Origin: Prevotella sp. UBA2711 | GTDB taxonomy: Bacteria > Bacteroidota > Bacteroidia > Bacteroidales > Bacteroidaceae | Direction: 5' to 3' | NCBI GenBank assembly: GCA_002354095.1 | Contig: DEKX01000019.1 | Location: 235,652 to 299,651 of the forward strand | DNA: 64,000 nt | In this document: piece after piece, positions 51,189 through 58,740 of the stretch | Numbering within the stretch: position 1 is the first letter of the stretch | Layout: each line of letters opens with the position of its first letter | Position numbers and translations under genes: made by a program | Notes under the pieces: model-generated | Database searches by the model: none | What the model saw: the letters and a program-made list of their open reading frames with translations, nothing else | Told to the model about the DNA's origin: nothing

Positions 51189-51881
51189 TTACGATTCCCT
51201 GACGGCTTCGTTAAACCTGTCCAGCAACCATTGCTTCTGTTCTGGAATCGTCATGTTCGAATTGTCCAGTTCGATGGCGTCGTCGGCTTTACGCAATGGC
51301 GATACCTCACGGTGCGAGTCTATATAGTCGCGCTCCTGCACATTCTTCAGTATCTCTTCGTAGTCAGCCTCCATGCCTTTAGCCTTCAGTTCGTCGTAAC
51401 GGCGCTGGGCGCGCACCTCTGCTGAGGCGGTCACAAAGACTTTCAGCTCGGCATTCGGAAATACCGTGGTGCCGATGTCGCGGCCATCCATGACCACCCC
51501 TTTGTCCTTACCCATCTGTTGCTGTTGTGCCACCATAGCCTCGCGCACGAAACCGAGGGTGGCAATGGGACTCACGTGGTTGCTCACTTCCATCGAGCGG
51601 ATTTCCTTCTCCACCAATTCGCCGTTCAGATAGGTGTCAGGCCGTCCGGCTTCGGCATTGAACTTGAAAGCGATGTGTATCTCCGGCATCCGTTTGCGCA
51701 GTTCCTCTTCATTGATGCCGTCGGCTGTAAACAGCCCGTTGCGGAGCGCAAACAGGGTCACACTGCGATACATGGCACCCGTATCGACATATACATATCC
51801 CACTTCACGGGCCAAGTCCTTGGCCATCGTGCTCTTGCCACATGATGAGTGGCCGTCAATTGCTATTGTAATCTTTTTCAT
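51189..51881 (-). CDS. cmk: Cytidylate kinase
   Basis: Cmk phosphorylates CMP and dCMP with ATP. The 230 residues show P-loop GHSSCGKST (9-17), the DTGAMYRSVTL NMP-binding segment, KGVVMDGRDIGTTVFP, and the R..RYDELKAKG/RDYIDSHREVSPL lid region. The start overlaps the stop of porQ as ATGA; the same porQ-cmk pairing is known from Porphyromonas gingivalis. The stop is 3 nt from the stop of convergent ispH. Confidence 0.95.
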   Translation of the reverse strand: MKKITIAIDGHSSCGKSTMAKDLAREVGYVYVDTGAMYRSVTLFALRNGLFTADGINEEELRKRMPEIHIAFKFNAEAGRPDTYLNGELVEKEIRSMEVSNHVSPIATLGFVREAMVAQQQQMGKDKGVVMDGRDIGTTVFPNAELKVFVTASAEVRAQRRYDELKAKGMEADYEEILKNVQERDYIDSHREVSPLRKADDAIELDNSNMTIPEQKQWLLDRFNEAVRES

Positions 51882-52822
51882 AAGCTATAGGTTGCGTTTA
51901 TCAGTATCGACGAAGCCGACACGTGGTATTTGGCGTAAGCCACATTCAGTTTGAATCGCTTCAGGGTCAGTCCTGCGCCTACGGAGAGTCCTGCGCCGTG
52001 ACTGCTGCTGCCACTGCTCTCGCTGATTTTCATCTCGTCGCGGCGACGGAAGTTATAGCCGCCTGCAATGTAGATGTTCTCGCCCAGGAATACATCGGCA
52101 CCGATGGCCACATGCTGTATGAAACTGGTGTCCCATCGGTTCAGTCGCGAGAAAGTGAGTGAGAATCTCAAGGGGGCAGCCTCCAGTCGTTTCGACACTC
52201 CCACCAGCAGGTCGATGGGTATCTTCTCGTAATCGTCCTGATACGCCTTCACCTGACCGCCCAGGTTCTTGGCTACTGCCGATAACGACCATCCCCGTTC
52301 TTCGTCAAAATAGTTCAGACCTAAGTCCGAGGCAATGCCAATGGAATTGTAGCTGCCTATCGACGACGAGATGAAACGCAGGGTCACACCACCGCTCCAG
52401 CGGTCGCTCAACAGATAGGTAAATGTTCCTGCTATGGCGATGTCCTTCGCTGAGAAAGAGCCTTGCTCGATATTGTCAACCGTTGTTTCCTTCATGCTGC
52501 CATAGTCCATATACTGGGCTCCTACGCCCCATGTAGCCCGTTCGCCCCATGCCTTGATGAACGATGCCGAAGCAGTCTTGGCTCCCTCCATATAGGTCAT
52601 GAAGTTCAGGTTGATACTCTTGTCTGCCACATTGGCTATCAGTGCAGGATTATGGAATATCACGGTAGGGTCGTCATCGTCAATAGTGATATTATCACCA
52701 CCCAGTGCTGCTACGTGTGCGCTTACCGGCAGTCGCAGGAAGCTGAACACTTCCTGACTCTCCTGAGCCGCGGCTTGGAGGACGAAAATGGTGGCGATAA
52801 TTGTAAAAACGACTTTTTTCAT
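51878..52822 (-). CDS. porQ: Type IX secretion system protein PorQ
   Basis: The protein has 314 residues with a signal peptide (to about 19, LQAAAQ). The predicted outer-membrane barrel has repeated beta-strands and the family opening VFSFLRLPVSAHVAALGGDNIT..DDPTVIFHNPALI. It ends in an aromatic/Leu strand (ILINATYSL). PorQ is an outer-membrane component of the T9SS attachment complex (PorU/V/Q/Z) that processes exported C-terminal-domain proteins. Its presence fits the T9SS-like tails on the giant protein and M6 proteases in this window. It is translationally coupled to cmk. Confidence 0.9.
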   Translation of the reverse strand: MKKVVFTIIATIFVLQAAAQESQEVFSFLRLPVSAHVAALGGDNITIDDDDPTVIFHNPALIANVADKSINLNFMTYMEGAKTASASFIKAWGERATWGVGAQYMDYGSMKETTVDNIEQGSFSAKDIAIAGTFTYLLSDRWSGGVTLRFISSSIGSYNSIGIASDLGLNYFDEERGWSLSAVAKNLGGQVKAYQDDYEKIPIDLLVGVSKRLEAAPLRFSLTFSRLNRWDTSFIQHVAIGADVFLGENIYIAGGYNFRRRDEMKISESSGSSSHGAGLSVGAGLTLKRFKLNVAYAKYHVSASSILINATYSL

Positions 52823-52843
52823 CTAATATTTCCTAAATTCGTC

Positions 52844-52852
52844 GCAAAGATA
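52844..52852 (-). promoter_or_regulatory. Promoter -7 element of porQ-cmk
   Basis: The minus strand reads TATCTTTGC followed by GAC, 21 nt upstream of the porQ ATG. Confidence 0.7.
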
Positions 52853-52864
52853 ATTCATTTTTCG

Positions 52865-52873
52865 TAACTTTGC
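52865..52873 (+). promoter_or_regulatory. Promoter -7 element of the tonB operon
   Basis: TAACTTTGC followed by AAAT, 40 nt before the ATG at 52914. It is divergent from the porQ promoter. Confidence 0.7.
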
Positions 52874-52913
52874 AAATTAATAACGCACTATAGCCGTTTT
52901 TATTGCCGATAAG

Positions 52914-53636
52914 ATGGAAGAAAAGAAGAGTCCACAGGCCAATCTTGACCAACAGCGCACCACGGGTTTTCTCCTGGGGCTTGTTCTGGTGTTGGCTTTA
53001 CTCTTTGTCGCCTTGGAGTGGAACAGCATCGAAACCGTTGCGGATGAATCGACGCTCGACCTCTCTGATTTGGTGCATGAAGACGAGATGATTCCTATGT
53101 CCATCGAGGAAAAGTATGCCCAGTTGGAACCTGAGAAATCGGAACCTAAGGAGGCAGAGCAGTTGCGCATCGTTGACGACAACGTGGAACTGGCTCCCCC
53201 CGAGGAACAGGTGGCTGAGGCTGAGGGCGAAGGCGAGGATGAGGCTCTGCTCAAGGAATTGCAGGGTGAGGAAGAAGATGCCAAAGTCTTGGCACCGATG
53301 GGTATCGACCCTGACAACAATCCGCTGAAGTTCCGTCTGGTGGAAGACCTTCCGCAATACCCTGGCGGCGCTGTCGAACTGATGAAGTGGCTCACCAAGA
53401 ATCTGCGCTATCCTAAGTTGGCACAGGTGAGGAAGACGGAAGGCAAGGTGATAGCCAATTTCTATGTCGAGAAGGACGGCAGTATCACAGGTTTGAAAAT
53501 AGTGCAGTCCCTTTCGCGTGAGTGCGACAAAGAGGTGCTTCGCATTCTGGGCATGATGCCCAATTGGCAACCGGGTGTGCAGAACGGACGCCCCTGTCGC
53601 ACCAAGGTGAGTATTCCCATTGTATTTAAATTATAG
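52914..53636 (+). CDS. TonB family energy transducer
   Basis: The protein has 240 residues with a cytoplasmic N-terminus and one membrane segment (about 18-37, GFLLGLVLVLALLFVALEW). A long acidic, Glu/Pro-rich periplasmic linker (about 55-125) leads to a TonB C-terminal domain (about 145-240; YPGGAVELMKWLTKNLRYP, GKVIANFYVEKDGSITGLKIVQ, PNWQPGVQNGRP). It transmits proton-motive force from ExbBD to outer-membrane receptors such as the one at 36031-38301. It lies 5 nt before a polyprenyl synthase. The unusually acidic linker differs from the Pro/Lys type of E. coli TonB. Confidence 0.92.
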   Translation: MEEKKSPQANLDQQRTTGFLLGLVLVLALLFVALEWNSIETVADESTLDLSDLVHEDEMIPMSIEEKYAQLEPEKSEPKEAEQLRIVDDNVELAPPEEQVAEAEGEGEDEALLKELQGEEEDAKVLAPMGIDPDNNPLKFRLVEDLPQYPGGAVELMKWLTKNLRYPKLAQVRKTEGKVIANFYVEKDGSITGLKIVQSLSRECDKEVLRILGMMPNWQPGVQNGRPCRTKVSIPIVFKL

Positions 53637-53641
53637 TAATT

Positions 53642-54619
53642 ATGATAAAGACATCCAACGAGATTCTGAAGTCTGTCAACGACTTCTTAGACCAACTGCC
53701 TTATGAGCGCAAACCTGCCTCGCTCTATGACCCTATTCGTTACGTGCTGTCCATCGGTGGCAAGCGCATTCGTCCTGTGCTGATGCTGATGGCATACAAC
53801 CTCTATCACAATGATCCGGAACGTATTTTGATGGCTGCCTGTGGCTTGGAAACCTACCACAACTACACCCTTCTGCACGACGACTTGATGGACAATGCCG
53901 ACCTGCGTCGTGGTCATGAGACGGTGCACAAGCGTTGGAATGTCAATACGGCTGTACTCTCAGGCGACTCCATGTTGGTGTTGGCTTACGAGCGTATGGC
54001 GCAGGTGCCTGCCGATAAGTTGGCGAGCGTGCTTGCCTGTTTCACGGAGACAGCCTTGGAAATCGGTGAGGGGCAGGAGTACGACATGTCGTTCGAAACG
54101 CGTAACGATGTGCGCGAAGAGGAATATATCGAGATGATTCGTCTGAAGACCTCCGTTCTGCTGGCATGTGCCACGAAGATAGGCGCCATCCTCGCTGATG
54201 CTCCTCAGTCGGATATCGACAATCTCTATAAGTTTGGTGAGAAGTTGGGACTTGCCTTCCAGTTGCAGGACGACCTGCTCGATGTCTATGGCGACCCCAA
54301 GGTGTTCGGTAAAGCCATCGGTGGCGATATCGCTTCCAACAAGAAGACCTATATGCTTATCAATGCTTATAACCGTGCTAACGACAAACAGCGTGCCGAA
54401 CTCAATCGTTGGATAACTGCTGAAACTTTCAATCGCGAAGTCAAGGTGGCTGCTGTCACCCGTCTGTACGACGAGATAGGTATTCGCCAGCTCTGCGAGG
54501 AGAAAATCAACTACTATTTCGAACAGGCAGCCCAGTATCTGGCTAAGGTCAGCGTTCCCGATGAGCGCAAACAGGCGCTGCGCCAATATATGCACGAACT
54601 GCTGCACCGTAATAAATAA
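53642..54619 (+). CDS. Polyprenyl (short/medium-chain trans-prenyl) diphosphate synthase
   Basis: This is a 325-residue all-helical prenyltransferase that condenses IPP with allylic diphosphates. The first aspartate-rich motif LLHDDLMDNAD (Asp80, Asp81, Asp84) and the second FQLQDDLLDVYGD (about 206-218) are intact, as are GGKRIRP (39-45) and a KKTYML motif. The residues before the first motif (YHNYTLLHD) do not fix product length; farnesyl, geranylgeranyl or longer are all possible. It feeds quinone or undecaprenyl synthesis together with ispH upstream. Stop at 54619 directly adjoins a heptad tract. Confidence 0.92.
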   Translation: MIKTSNEILKSVNDFLDQLPYERKPASLYDPIRYVLSIGGKRIRPVLMLMAYNLYHNDPERILMAACGLETYHNYTLLHDDLMDNADLRRGHETVHKRWNVNTAVLSGDSMLVLAYERMAQVPADKLASVLACFTETALEIGEGQEYDMSFETRNDVREEEYIEMIRLKTSVLLACATKIGAILADAPQSDIDNLYKFGEKLGLAFQLQDDLLDVYGDPKVFGKAIGGDIASNKKTYMLINAYNRANDKQRAELNRWITAETFNREVKVAAVTRLYDEIGIRQLCEEKINYYFEQAAQYLAKVSVPDERKQALRQYMHELLHRNK

Positions 54620-54654
54620 GTTTCAGGTTTCAAGTTTCAGGTTTCAGGTTTGAA
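54620..54654. repeat. Heptanucleotide tract (5 units) at the tatD start
   Basis: Five consecutive units of GTTTCAG-type fill the whole gap between the prenyl synthase stop and tatD. The last unit, GTTTGAA, contributes the TTG start codon of tatD. Confidence 0.88.
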
Positions 54655-55450
54655 GTACATCGACACACATTGTCATTTGGACGGTGAGGAATTTCGCGAC
54701 GACCTCGAACAGGTTGTTCAGCGCGCCCGTGAGGCAGGATGCAAGGCCATCTTTCTCCCTGCCATCGATTTGCCGTCCTGTCAGACGGTCATAGACGTCT
54801 GCCGTCGCTATCCCCATTACTGTTACCCCATGTTAGGTCTTCACCCCGAAGAGGTGAGAGCCGACTGGCGTAACGTCTTGGATAGCATCCGACAACAGCT
54901 CCCTCCCAACAGGGGAGGGCGGGGGGAGAGGCTTCCCATCGCCATTGGCGAAGTAGGACTTGATTTCTATTGGAGTCGTGAGTTCGAGCAGGAGCAGCTG
55001 TTGGCTTTTGAAGAACAGGTGCGTTGGTCGGTCGAACTGCAGTTGCCCCTGATGATTCATTGCCGTAAGGCACAGAACGAGCTGGTCGCTATATTAAAAA
55101 GGTATGCGAATGACTTACCTGGTGGCGTGTTCCATTGTTTTACGGGCAACGAGCAGGAAGCGCGCCAACTCTTGGAGTTCCCCCGTTTCGTATTGGGTAT
55201 CGGTGGCGTCTCTACTTTCAAGAAGAGTCATCTGCCCGAAGTGCTCCCTGCCTGCGTTCCCTTAGACCGTATCGTGCTGGAAACCGATGCCCCCTATATG
55301 GCACCCGTTCCCTTGCGTGGTCAGCGCAACGAACCCGCCTTCATCCGTCACGTTATCACCCGGTTGGCAGGTGCCTATGGAGTCACTGAAGAGGAGATTT
55401 GCCGTCATACCAACGAAAATGTGGCAAAAGTTTTTGGTATTCAAATATAA
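54650..55450 (+). CDS. tatD: TatD family metal-dependent hydrolase, TTG start
   Basis: The protein has 266 residues and is a cytoplasmic TIM-barrel DNase/hydrolase. Metal ligands are seen in DTHCHLD (His7, His9), GEVGLDFYW (Glu101), PLMIHCRKA (His), GVFHCFTG (His) and LETDAPYMAP (Asp). The only usable start is TTG at 54650, because the frame upstream runs through repeats to a stop at 54617 with no ATG or GTG. That TTG is part of the heptad tract. Residues about 85-95 (PPNRGGRGERL) come from a GC-rich palindromic insertion at 54898-54935 and have no place in the family alignment. Confidence 0.9.
   Translation: MKYIDTHCHLDGEEFRDDLEQVVQRAREAGCKAIFLPAIDLPSCQTVIDVCRRYPHYCYPMLGLHPEEVRADWRNVLDSIRQQLPPNRGGRGERLPIAIGEVGLDFYWSREFEQEQLLAFEEQVRWSVELQLPLMIHCRKAQNELVAILKRYANDLPGGVFHCFTGNEQEARQLLEFPRFVLGIGGVSTFKKSHLPEVLPACVPLDRIVLETDAPYMAPVPLRGQRNEPAFIRHVITRLAGAYGVTEEEICRHTNENVAKVFGIQI
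54898..54935. repeat. GC-rich palindromic insertion within tatD
   Basis: CTCCCTCCC and GGGGAGGG form an inverted repeat, followed by a G-run. The sequence stands out in composition from the surrounding gene and encodes the extra PPNRGGRGERL loop in frame. Confidence 0.6.
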
Positions 55451-55455
55451 TTTCG

Positions 55456-55464
55456 TAATTTTGC
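55456..55464 (+). promoter_or_regulatory. Promoter -7 element of tRNA-Ser
   Basis: TAATTTTGC begins 6 nt after the tatD stop and lies 12 nt before the tRNA. Confidence 0.65.
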
Positions 55465-55476
55465 AACCGCAAACAA

Positions 55477-55564
55477 GGAGAGGTGCTCGAGTGGTTGAAG
55501 AGGCACGCCTGGAAAGCGTGTAACCGGCAAAACCGGTTCGCAGGTTCGAATCCTGTTCTCTCCG
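55477..55564 (+). tRNA. tRNA-Ser (anticodon GGA)
   Basis: This is an 88-nt class II tRNA. The acceptor GGAGAGG pairs with TTCTCTCC, the anticodon stem is CACGC/GCGTG and the loop CTGGAAA holds anticodon GGA. A long variable arm (AACCGG..CCGGTT) and T-arm with GGTTCGAATCC are present. The discriminator is G, as expected for Ser, and CCA is not encoded. Its last 19 nt (including one base past the end) recur at 55600-55618. Confidence 0.95.
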
Positions 55565-55599
55565 CAGGAAGAAAAGGATTCAAAGCTCTTGAGGCAAAG

Positions 55600-55618
55600 C
55601 GAATCCTGTTCTCTCCGC
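55600..55618 (+). repeat. Direct repeat of the tRNA-Ser 3' end
   Basis: This 19-nt stretch is identical to 55547-55565 (3' part of the T-arm, acceptor strand and the following base). With GGATTC at about 55576 it can form a GGATTC/GAATCC hairpin. Such a 3'-end copy is what tRNA-targeted integration leaves behind. Confidence 0.85.
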
Positions 55619-55839
55619 TAAAATAAATCCCCCTCAACCATACGGTCTTCCATCGAGAATTGGATGGGCTTTTCGCGCTTCTGCATGTCGGCATGAGGCG
55701 TGGGTGGTGTTATTTTCTGTTCCTGAACGGGGAGCGAACATTTGACGATGACATACTCAGCCAATTCAAAGAGCGCATTCATCATCCATTCAACCAAACG
55801 CTCCGAATAATTTGCTTTCACTTTACTTTTATCTTGCAT
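55618..55839 (-). CDS. Small hypothetical protein (73 aa)
   Basis: The function is not recognised. The protein has a basic start (MQDKSKVKANYSERLVEWMMNALFELAEYVI), probably one amphipathic helix, then a Pro- and charge-rich tail ending in EDRMVEGDLF. A clear -7 element (TATCTTTGC at 55871-55879 on the minus strand) lies 32 nt upstream, which supports a real gene. The stop overlaps the last base of the tRNA-Ser repeat, so it sits at the island boundary. Confidence 0.6.
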   Translation of the reverse strand: MQDKSKVKANYSERLVEWMMNALFELAEYVIVKCSLPVQEQKITPPTPHADMQKREKPIQFSMEDRMVEGDLF

Positions 55840-55870
55840 ATTTATAACTTTTTGAGGTTTTTAACTGGGT

Positions 55871-55879
55871 GCAAAGATA
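55871..55879 (-). promoter_or_regulatory. Promoter -7 element of the 73-residue gene
   Basis: The minus strand reads TATCTTTGC followed by ACCC, 32 nt upstream of the ATG at 55839. Confidence 0.65.
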
Positions 55880-55940
55880 AAGTGCCAGTGTACCAAAGTG
55901 CGGTACACCTGCCTGAAAGTTTTGTTAAATCTTGTTAATG

Positions 55941-56828
55941 CTATTCATACCTCTTTAATATAGCGCTGATGGTTTTAGCCATGCGGTCGCGCAGTTCGGC
56001 AGGTTCCAGGACTTCAATTCCGTCCCCTCGCGAAATCAGTTCATTCACGAAGTCGGCAGTAGGACGAATTTGCATCGTGAAATCCGCATAGTCGGCAGTG
56101 GTCAGTGTTTCTTTTTGCGACGGATGCACAGGCAGCGTGCGCAGATAGTCAGCCATGCGTCCGTAGGCTCTCACCACCACTTTGCACAGTGGGGTGCCGT
56201 CCGTCAGTACTCCGAAATACTCACAGTAGTACTGCTGTGGTGAAAAATTGTCAGGAAATTTAAAAGTATCTTTTGTCAGTTCTACCGACTTGATTCTGTC
56301 CAGCGAATAGGTACGTTTGTCCTGTCCGGTGTCAGCCAGCAGATACCACCTCCGCTTCGACAGTTTCAATGCCAGTGGAGCCACCTGCTTGACGTACCCC
56401 TCACTGCCAAACTTCTGATACCCCATCATGATGTAGCGATTGGTCTTGATAGCACGGATCAGTGTCGGTAGAAATTCCTCGCCGGCAGGCACACTTTCCA
56501 GCATAATCCTGTCTTTCAGACTCGCGCTGTCAGCCAGCACACCGCCCACCGTCAGTGTCGATAGCATCCAGCGCTCCATAGAGTCGTCGTCAATCTCACT
56601 GGGATTTGCTATGAAGTAGCGGTGTTCGCGGTCGCAGTCGATAATCAATCCAAACATTTCCAGCACGCCGTCCCGATAGCGGTTAAAAGTTGTGCGTGCC
56701 AATGGATCCCCGTCAGCCACCTCTTCGTTCATCCACCGCCTGTTCAGTTGCTCCAGCGTCAATCCCTTGCTGTTGAGCAGCGTAGTTACCAACCAAGTAT
56801 AGTAATGATATTTCTTAGACTCTTTCAT
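55941..56828 (-). CDS. WYL domain transcriptional regulator
   Basis: The protein has 295 residues from the ATG at 56828; an in-frame TTG at 56852 lies within the -7 element and is rejected. An N-terminal winged-helix region (about 1-75, LTLEQLNRRWMNEEVADGDPLARTTFNRYRDGVLEMF) is followed by a WYL ligand-sensing domain (about 120-200). It contains the signature KRRWYLLAD and YSLDRIKSVE. A WCX-type C-terminal extension completes it. WYL regulators often control defence, DNA-repair or phage-related genes and may sense nucleic acid or nucleotides. It is probably autoregulated or controls neighbours in this accessory region. Confidence 0.88.
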   Translation of the reverse strand: MKESKKYHYYTWLVTTLLNSKGLTLEQLNRRWMNEEVADGDPLARTTFNRYRDGVLEMFGLIIDCDREHRYFIANPSEIDDDSMERWMLSTLTVGGVLADSASLKDRIMLESVPAGEEFLPTLIRAIKTNRYIMMGYQKFGSEGYVKQVAPLALKLSKRRWYLLADTGQDKRTYSLDRIKSVELTKDTFKFPDNFSPQQYYCEYFGVLTDGTPLCKVVVRAYGRMADYLRTLPVHPSQKETLTTADYADFTMQIRPTADFVNELISRGDGIEVLEPAELRDRMAKTISAILKRYE

Positions 56829-56840
56829 GCCGTTTCGCCT

Positions 56841-56849
56841 GCGAAGATA
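56841..56849 (-). promoter_or_regulatory. -7-like element of the WYL regulator
   Basis: The minus strand reads TATCTTCGC, 12 nt before the ATG at 56828. It is a one-base variant of the consensus, like the nitroreductase promoter. Confidence 0.5.
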
Positions 56850-56861
56850 CAAAAAATCCTG

Positions 56862-57290
56862 TTAATCACCAAGGATTAACAGGGATTTCCTGTGGTCAGC
56901 CAGTTGCAGAATCCGTTCAGGGGCAGGCAGCATCAGCTGTTGGCGGCTGGATCCTAGCTGTTGGCGCTCTAGCTGTTCCCATCGCAGCACCAACTTGGCA
57001 CGAGCCTCGTCATTGAACTTCGTAGCGATGTATAAGCACTCTGTTTTAGTAAGAGAATAACAGGGTACATCACGTGTACCGCCATTAGGCTGAATGACAG
57101 TTCGGGATGTCAGCCGAAATTTCGACCCACATACTTTCACCCACGCCGCTTCCATTTTCCTAACGGCATCCATTACATGCTTGTGCTGTTTTCCTGTGAG
57201 TTTAGCAATCTCCAATGAAGTCATGCGCTGTGTCTGATGAGCATTCGTATTGATAACGGTTGCGGTTGTTGTAATTTTTACTTGTTTCAT
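56862..57290 (-). CDS. Rha family phage-type regulatory protein
   Basis: The protein has 142 residues. RMTSLEIAKLTGKQHKHVMDAVRKME (about 22-47) and the following GGTRDVPCYSLTKTECLYIATKFNDEARAKLVLRWEQLE are the Rha (pRha) domain, found in temperate phages and prophage-like islands, where Rha interferes with host factors or regulates lysogeny. The last 25 residues (RQQLGSSRQQLML..) are encoded by a degenerate repetitive stretch. The promoter is probably the TACTTTTGC on the minus strand at 57488-57496, leaving a leader of about 200 nt. It ends 33 nt upstream of the WYL ATG. Confidence 0.85.
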   Translation of the reverse strand: MKQVKITTTATVINTNAHQTQRMTSLEIAKLTGKQHKHVMDAVRKMEAAWVKVCGSKFRLTSRTVIQPNGGTRDVPCYSLTKTECLYIATKFNDEARAKLVLRWEQLERQQLGSSRQQLMLPAPERILQLADHRKSLLILGD

Positions 57291-57511
57291 ATTATAAATA
57301 GGTTTTACGTCACTGCCTTTACAGCGACCTTTAAAGTTGTTGTTAATTTAATTATAGGTATTATGTACGTACGCGCCCATGCGCATACATGTGTGTAGTC
57401 CCCCAGCTGTCGCATTTGCCGTTTGTCGTTTGTTTGTATCAATAAGTCAAGGAGCACCGTCAAACCCCGTTTCCGTTCGTTGACGATGCAAAAGTACAAA
57501 CTCCCACAAAC

Positions 57512-57545
57512 AAAAACCCCTACGCAGTGGGTACGCGTAGGGGGT
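57512..57545 (-). terminator. Terminator upstream of rha (minus strand)
   Basis: CCCCTACGC pairs with GCGTAGGGG, and the minus strand continues into five T. It would shield the rha promoter from upstream transcription. Confidence 0.75.
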
Positions 57546-57560
57546 ACGGAGTTGGCTAAA

Positions 57561-57600
57561 CATTAAACAGAAAATAAATTGTGTAGAAAAAACAATAAAA
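57561..57600 (+). repeat. Direct repeat flanking rhuM, left copy
   Basis: Starts CATTAAACAGAAAATAAATT and continues GTGTAGAAAAAAC. It matches 58741-58782 apart from two single-A length differences and two substitutions, with the rhuM gene between them. Confidence 0.8.
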
Positions 57601-57637
57601 AATCCGCCCATCTTTCTGAGTTGAGCGGATTCTTTTA
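57601..57637. terminator. Terminator of rhuM
   Basis: AATCCGC and GCGGATT pair around a 17-nt loop, with T-runs on both strands. It lies about 50 nt past the rhuM stop. Confidence 0.72.
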
Positions 57638-57686
57638 TTGAGTACACAAACGGATTTATTTGTGTTACGGAGCTGCTGCCGTTGTG

Positions 57687-58694
57687 TTATGGTTTTTCAG
57701 TTACGATTCTTCTTTCCAAATCCTCCAGCATCTTCAAGTCGTCTGCATCGGCAGTCTGCGCCTCCAAATGTTTACGTTTGCTGTTGAATACGTTATAGAC
57801 CTGCTTGGCTGTTTCTTCAGCTTCGTAGTTTGTAATACTACCAGCACCTTGCAAAATGTCTTTCTCTTGGAATGTCAGCAGGCTGTCCACATTCTTACGC
57901 CAATACTCAAGTGTGAGGTCACGGCGCCCCTTCACCCGTTCTTCGGCACTTGTCAGGAAGATATCTACCAAACGGTTCAAAGAGTCTATTTCCTCACTCT
58001 GCAGATAGTTCTTGGCAATGATGACATCGCCCTTTCTGACGATGCTTCCCTTCCATGTAGTGAGTCCCATATTGGGTTGAGAGGCATCAGCCCGACTGAC
58101 TATGAGTTCTGCTGCCGACTTGTGAGTAACAGCATAAAGTAGTTTATTTTGCGTTTCAGCGAAGAACATCTGGGTTGCCTTGTCGCTCTTTTCGTAGTCG
58201 CTGCTTAGTGCAAAGAGGTCTCGAATCTTCTGATAGAAGCGTTTTTCCGATGCCCGTATATCACGTATGCGCAGCAGCAATTCGTCGAAGTAGTCTGGTC
58301 GCCCGTCGGGATTCTTCAACCGTTCATCATCCATCGTAAAACCTTTCACCAGATACTCCGTCAGGTGCTCAGTAGCCCATTGCCTGAACTGTGTGCCTCG
58401 AACACCTCGTACCCTATAACCAACAGCTATGATCATCTCCAAAGAGTAGAATACCACGTTATAATTCTTGCCGTCAGCAGCAGTAGTTAAGAATTCCTTA
58501 ACAACTGAATTTTTATATAATTCCTTTTCTTTCAGTATGTTAGCTATATGCATACTAATGTTCGGCTTCGAGGTGGCAAAAAGTTCCGCCATCTGTTGCT
58601 GGCTGAGCCAGATCTTGCCATCCTTTGCAAAGAGGGCTACTTGTGCTCGTCCGTCGGCAGTACGATAAATGATGATATTCTGTTGTTCGTCCAT
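57687..58694 (-). CDS. rhuM: RhuM family protein
   Basis: The protein has 335 residues. The N-terminal IIIYRTADGRAQVALFAKDGKIWLSQQQMAELFATSKPNISMHI segment contains a helix-turn-helix, followed by the family core LEMIIAVGYRVRGVRGTQFRQWATEHL and a conserved C-terminal helical region. RhuM proteins, first noted on a Salmonella pathogenicity island, are common on mobile islands and beside restriction or toxin-antitoxin genes; the molecular role is unclear. Here it is a single gene with its own promoter (-7 at 58723-58731), a terminator, and about 40-nt direct repeats on each side, like a movable cassette. Confidence 0.92.
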   Translation of the reverse strand: MDEQQNIIIYRTADGRAQVALFAKDGKIWLSQQQMAELFATSKPNISMHIANILKEKELYKNSVVKEFLTTAADGKNYNVVFYSLEMIIAVGYRVRGVRGTQFRQWATEHLTEYLVKGFTMDDERLKNPDGRPDYFDELLLRIRDIRASEKRFYQKIRDLFALSSDYEKSDKATQMFFAETQNKLLYAVTHKSAAELIVSRADASQPNMGLTTWKGSIVRKGDVIIAKNYLQSEEIDSLNRLVDIFLTSAEERVKGRRDLTLEYWRKNVDSLLTFQEKDILQGAGSITNYEAEETAKQVYNVFNSKRKHLEAQTADADDLKMLEDLERRIVTEKP

Positions 58695-58722
58695 CCTTTA
58701 CGTTGGTTACTTGTTATTAACT

Positions 58723-58731
58723 GCAAAAGTA
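58723..58731 (-). promoter_or_regulatory. Promoter -7 element of rhuM
   Basis: The minus strand reads TACTTTTGC followed by AG, 28 nt upstream of the rhuM ATG, directly beside the right direct repeat. Confidence 0.68.
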
Positions 58732-58740
58732 CTAAGAAAT

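Larger units (their letters stand above)
57291..57686. other. 396-nt intergenic region between rhuM and rha
   Basis: Read on the minus strand in order, it holds a terminator for rhuM (57601-57637), the direct repeat 57561-57600, a second terminator hairpin (57512-57545), the probable rha promoter (-7 at 57488-57496) and a leader of about 200 nt. The leader has palindromic patches such as GCGCATG and TACGTACGTAC-like stretches near 57370. No gene was found in it. Confidence 0.6.

Noticed and set aside
57305..57499. 64-codon minus-strand frame upstream of rha
   Set aside because: It would start before the promoter -7 element and has no protein-like features; the region looks like a leader.
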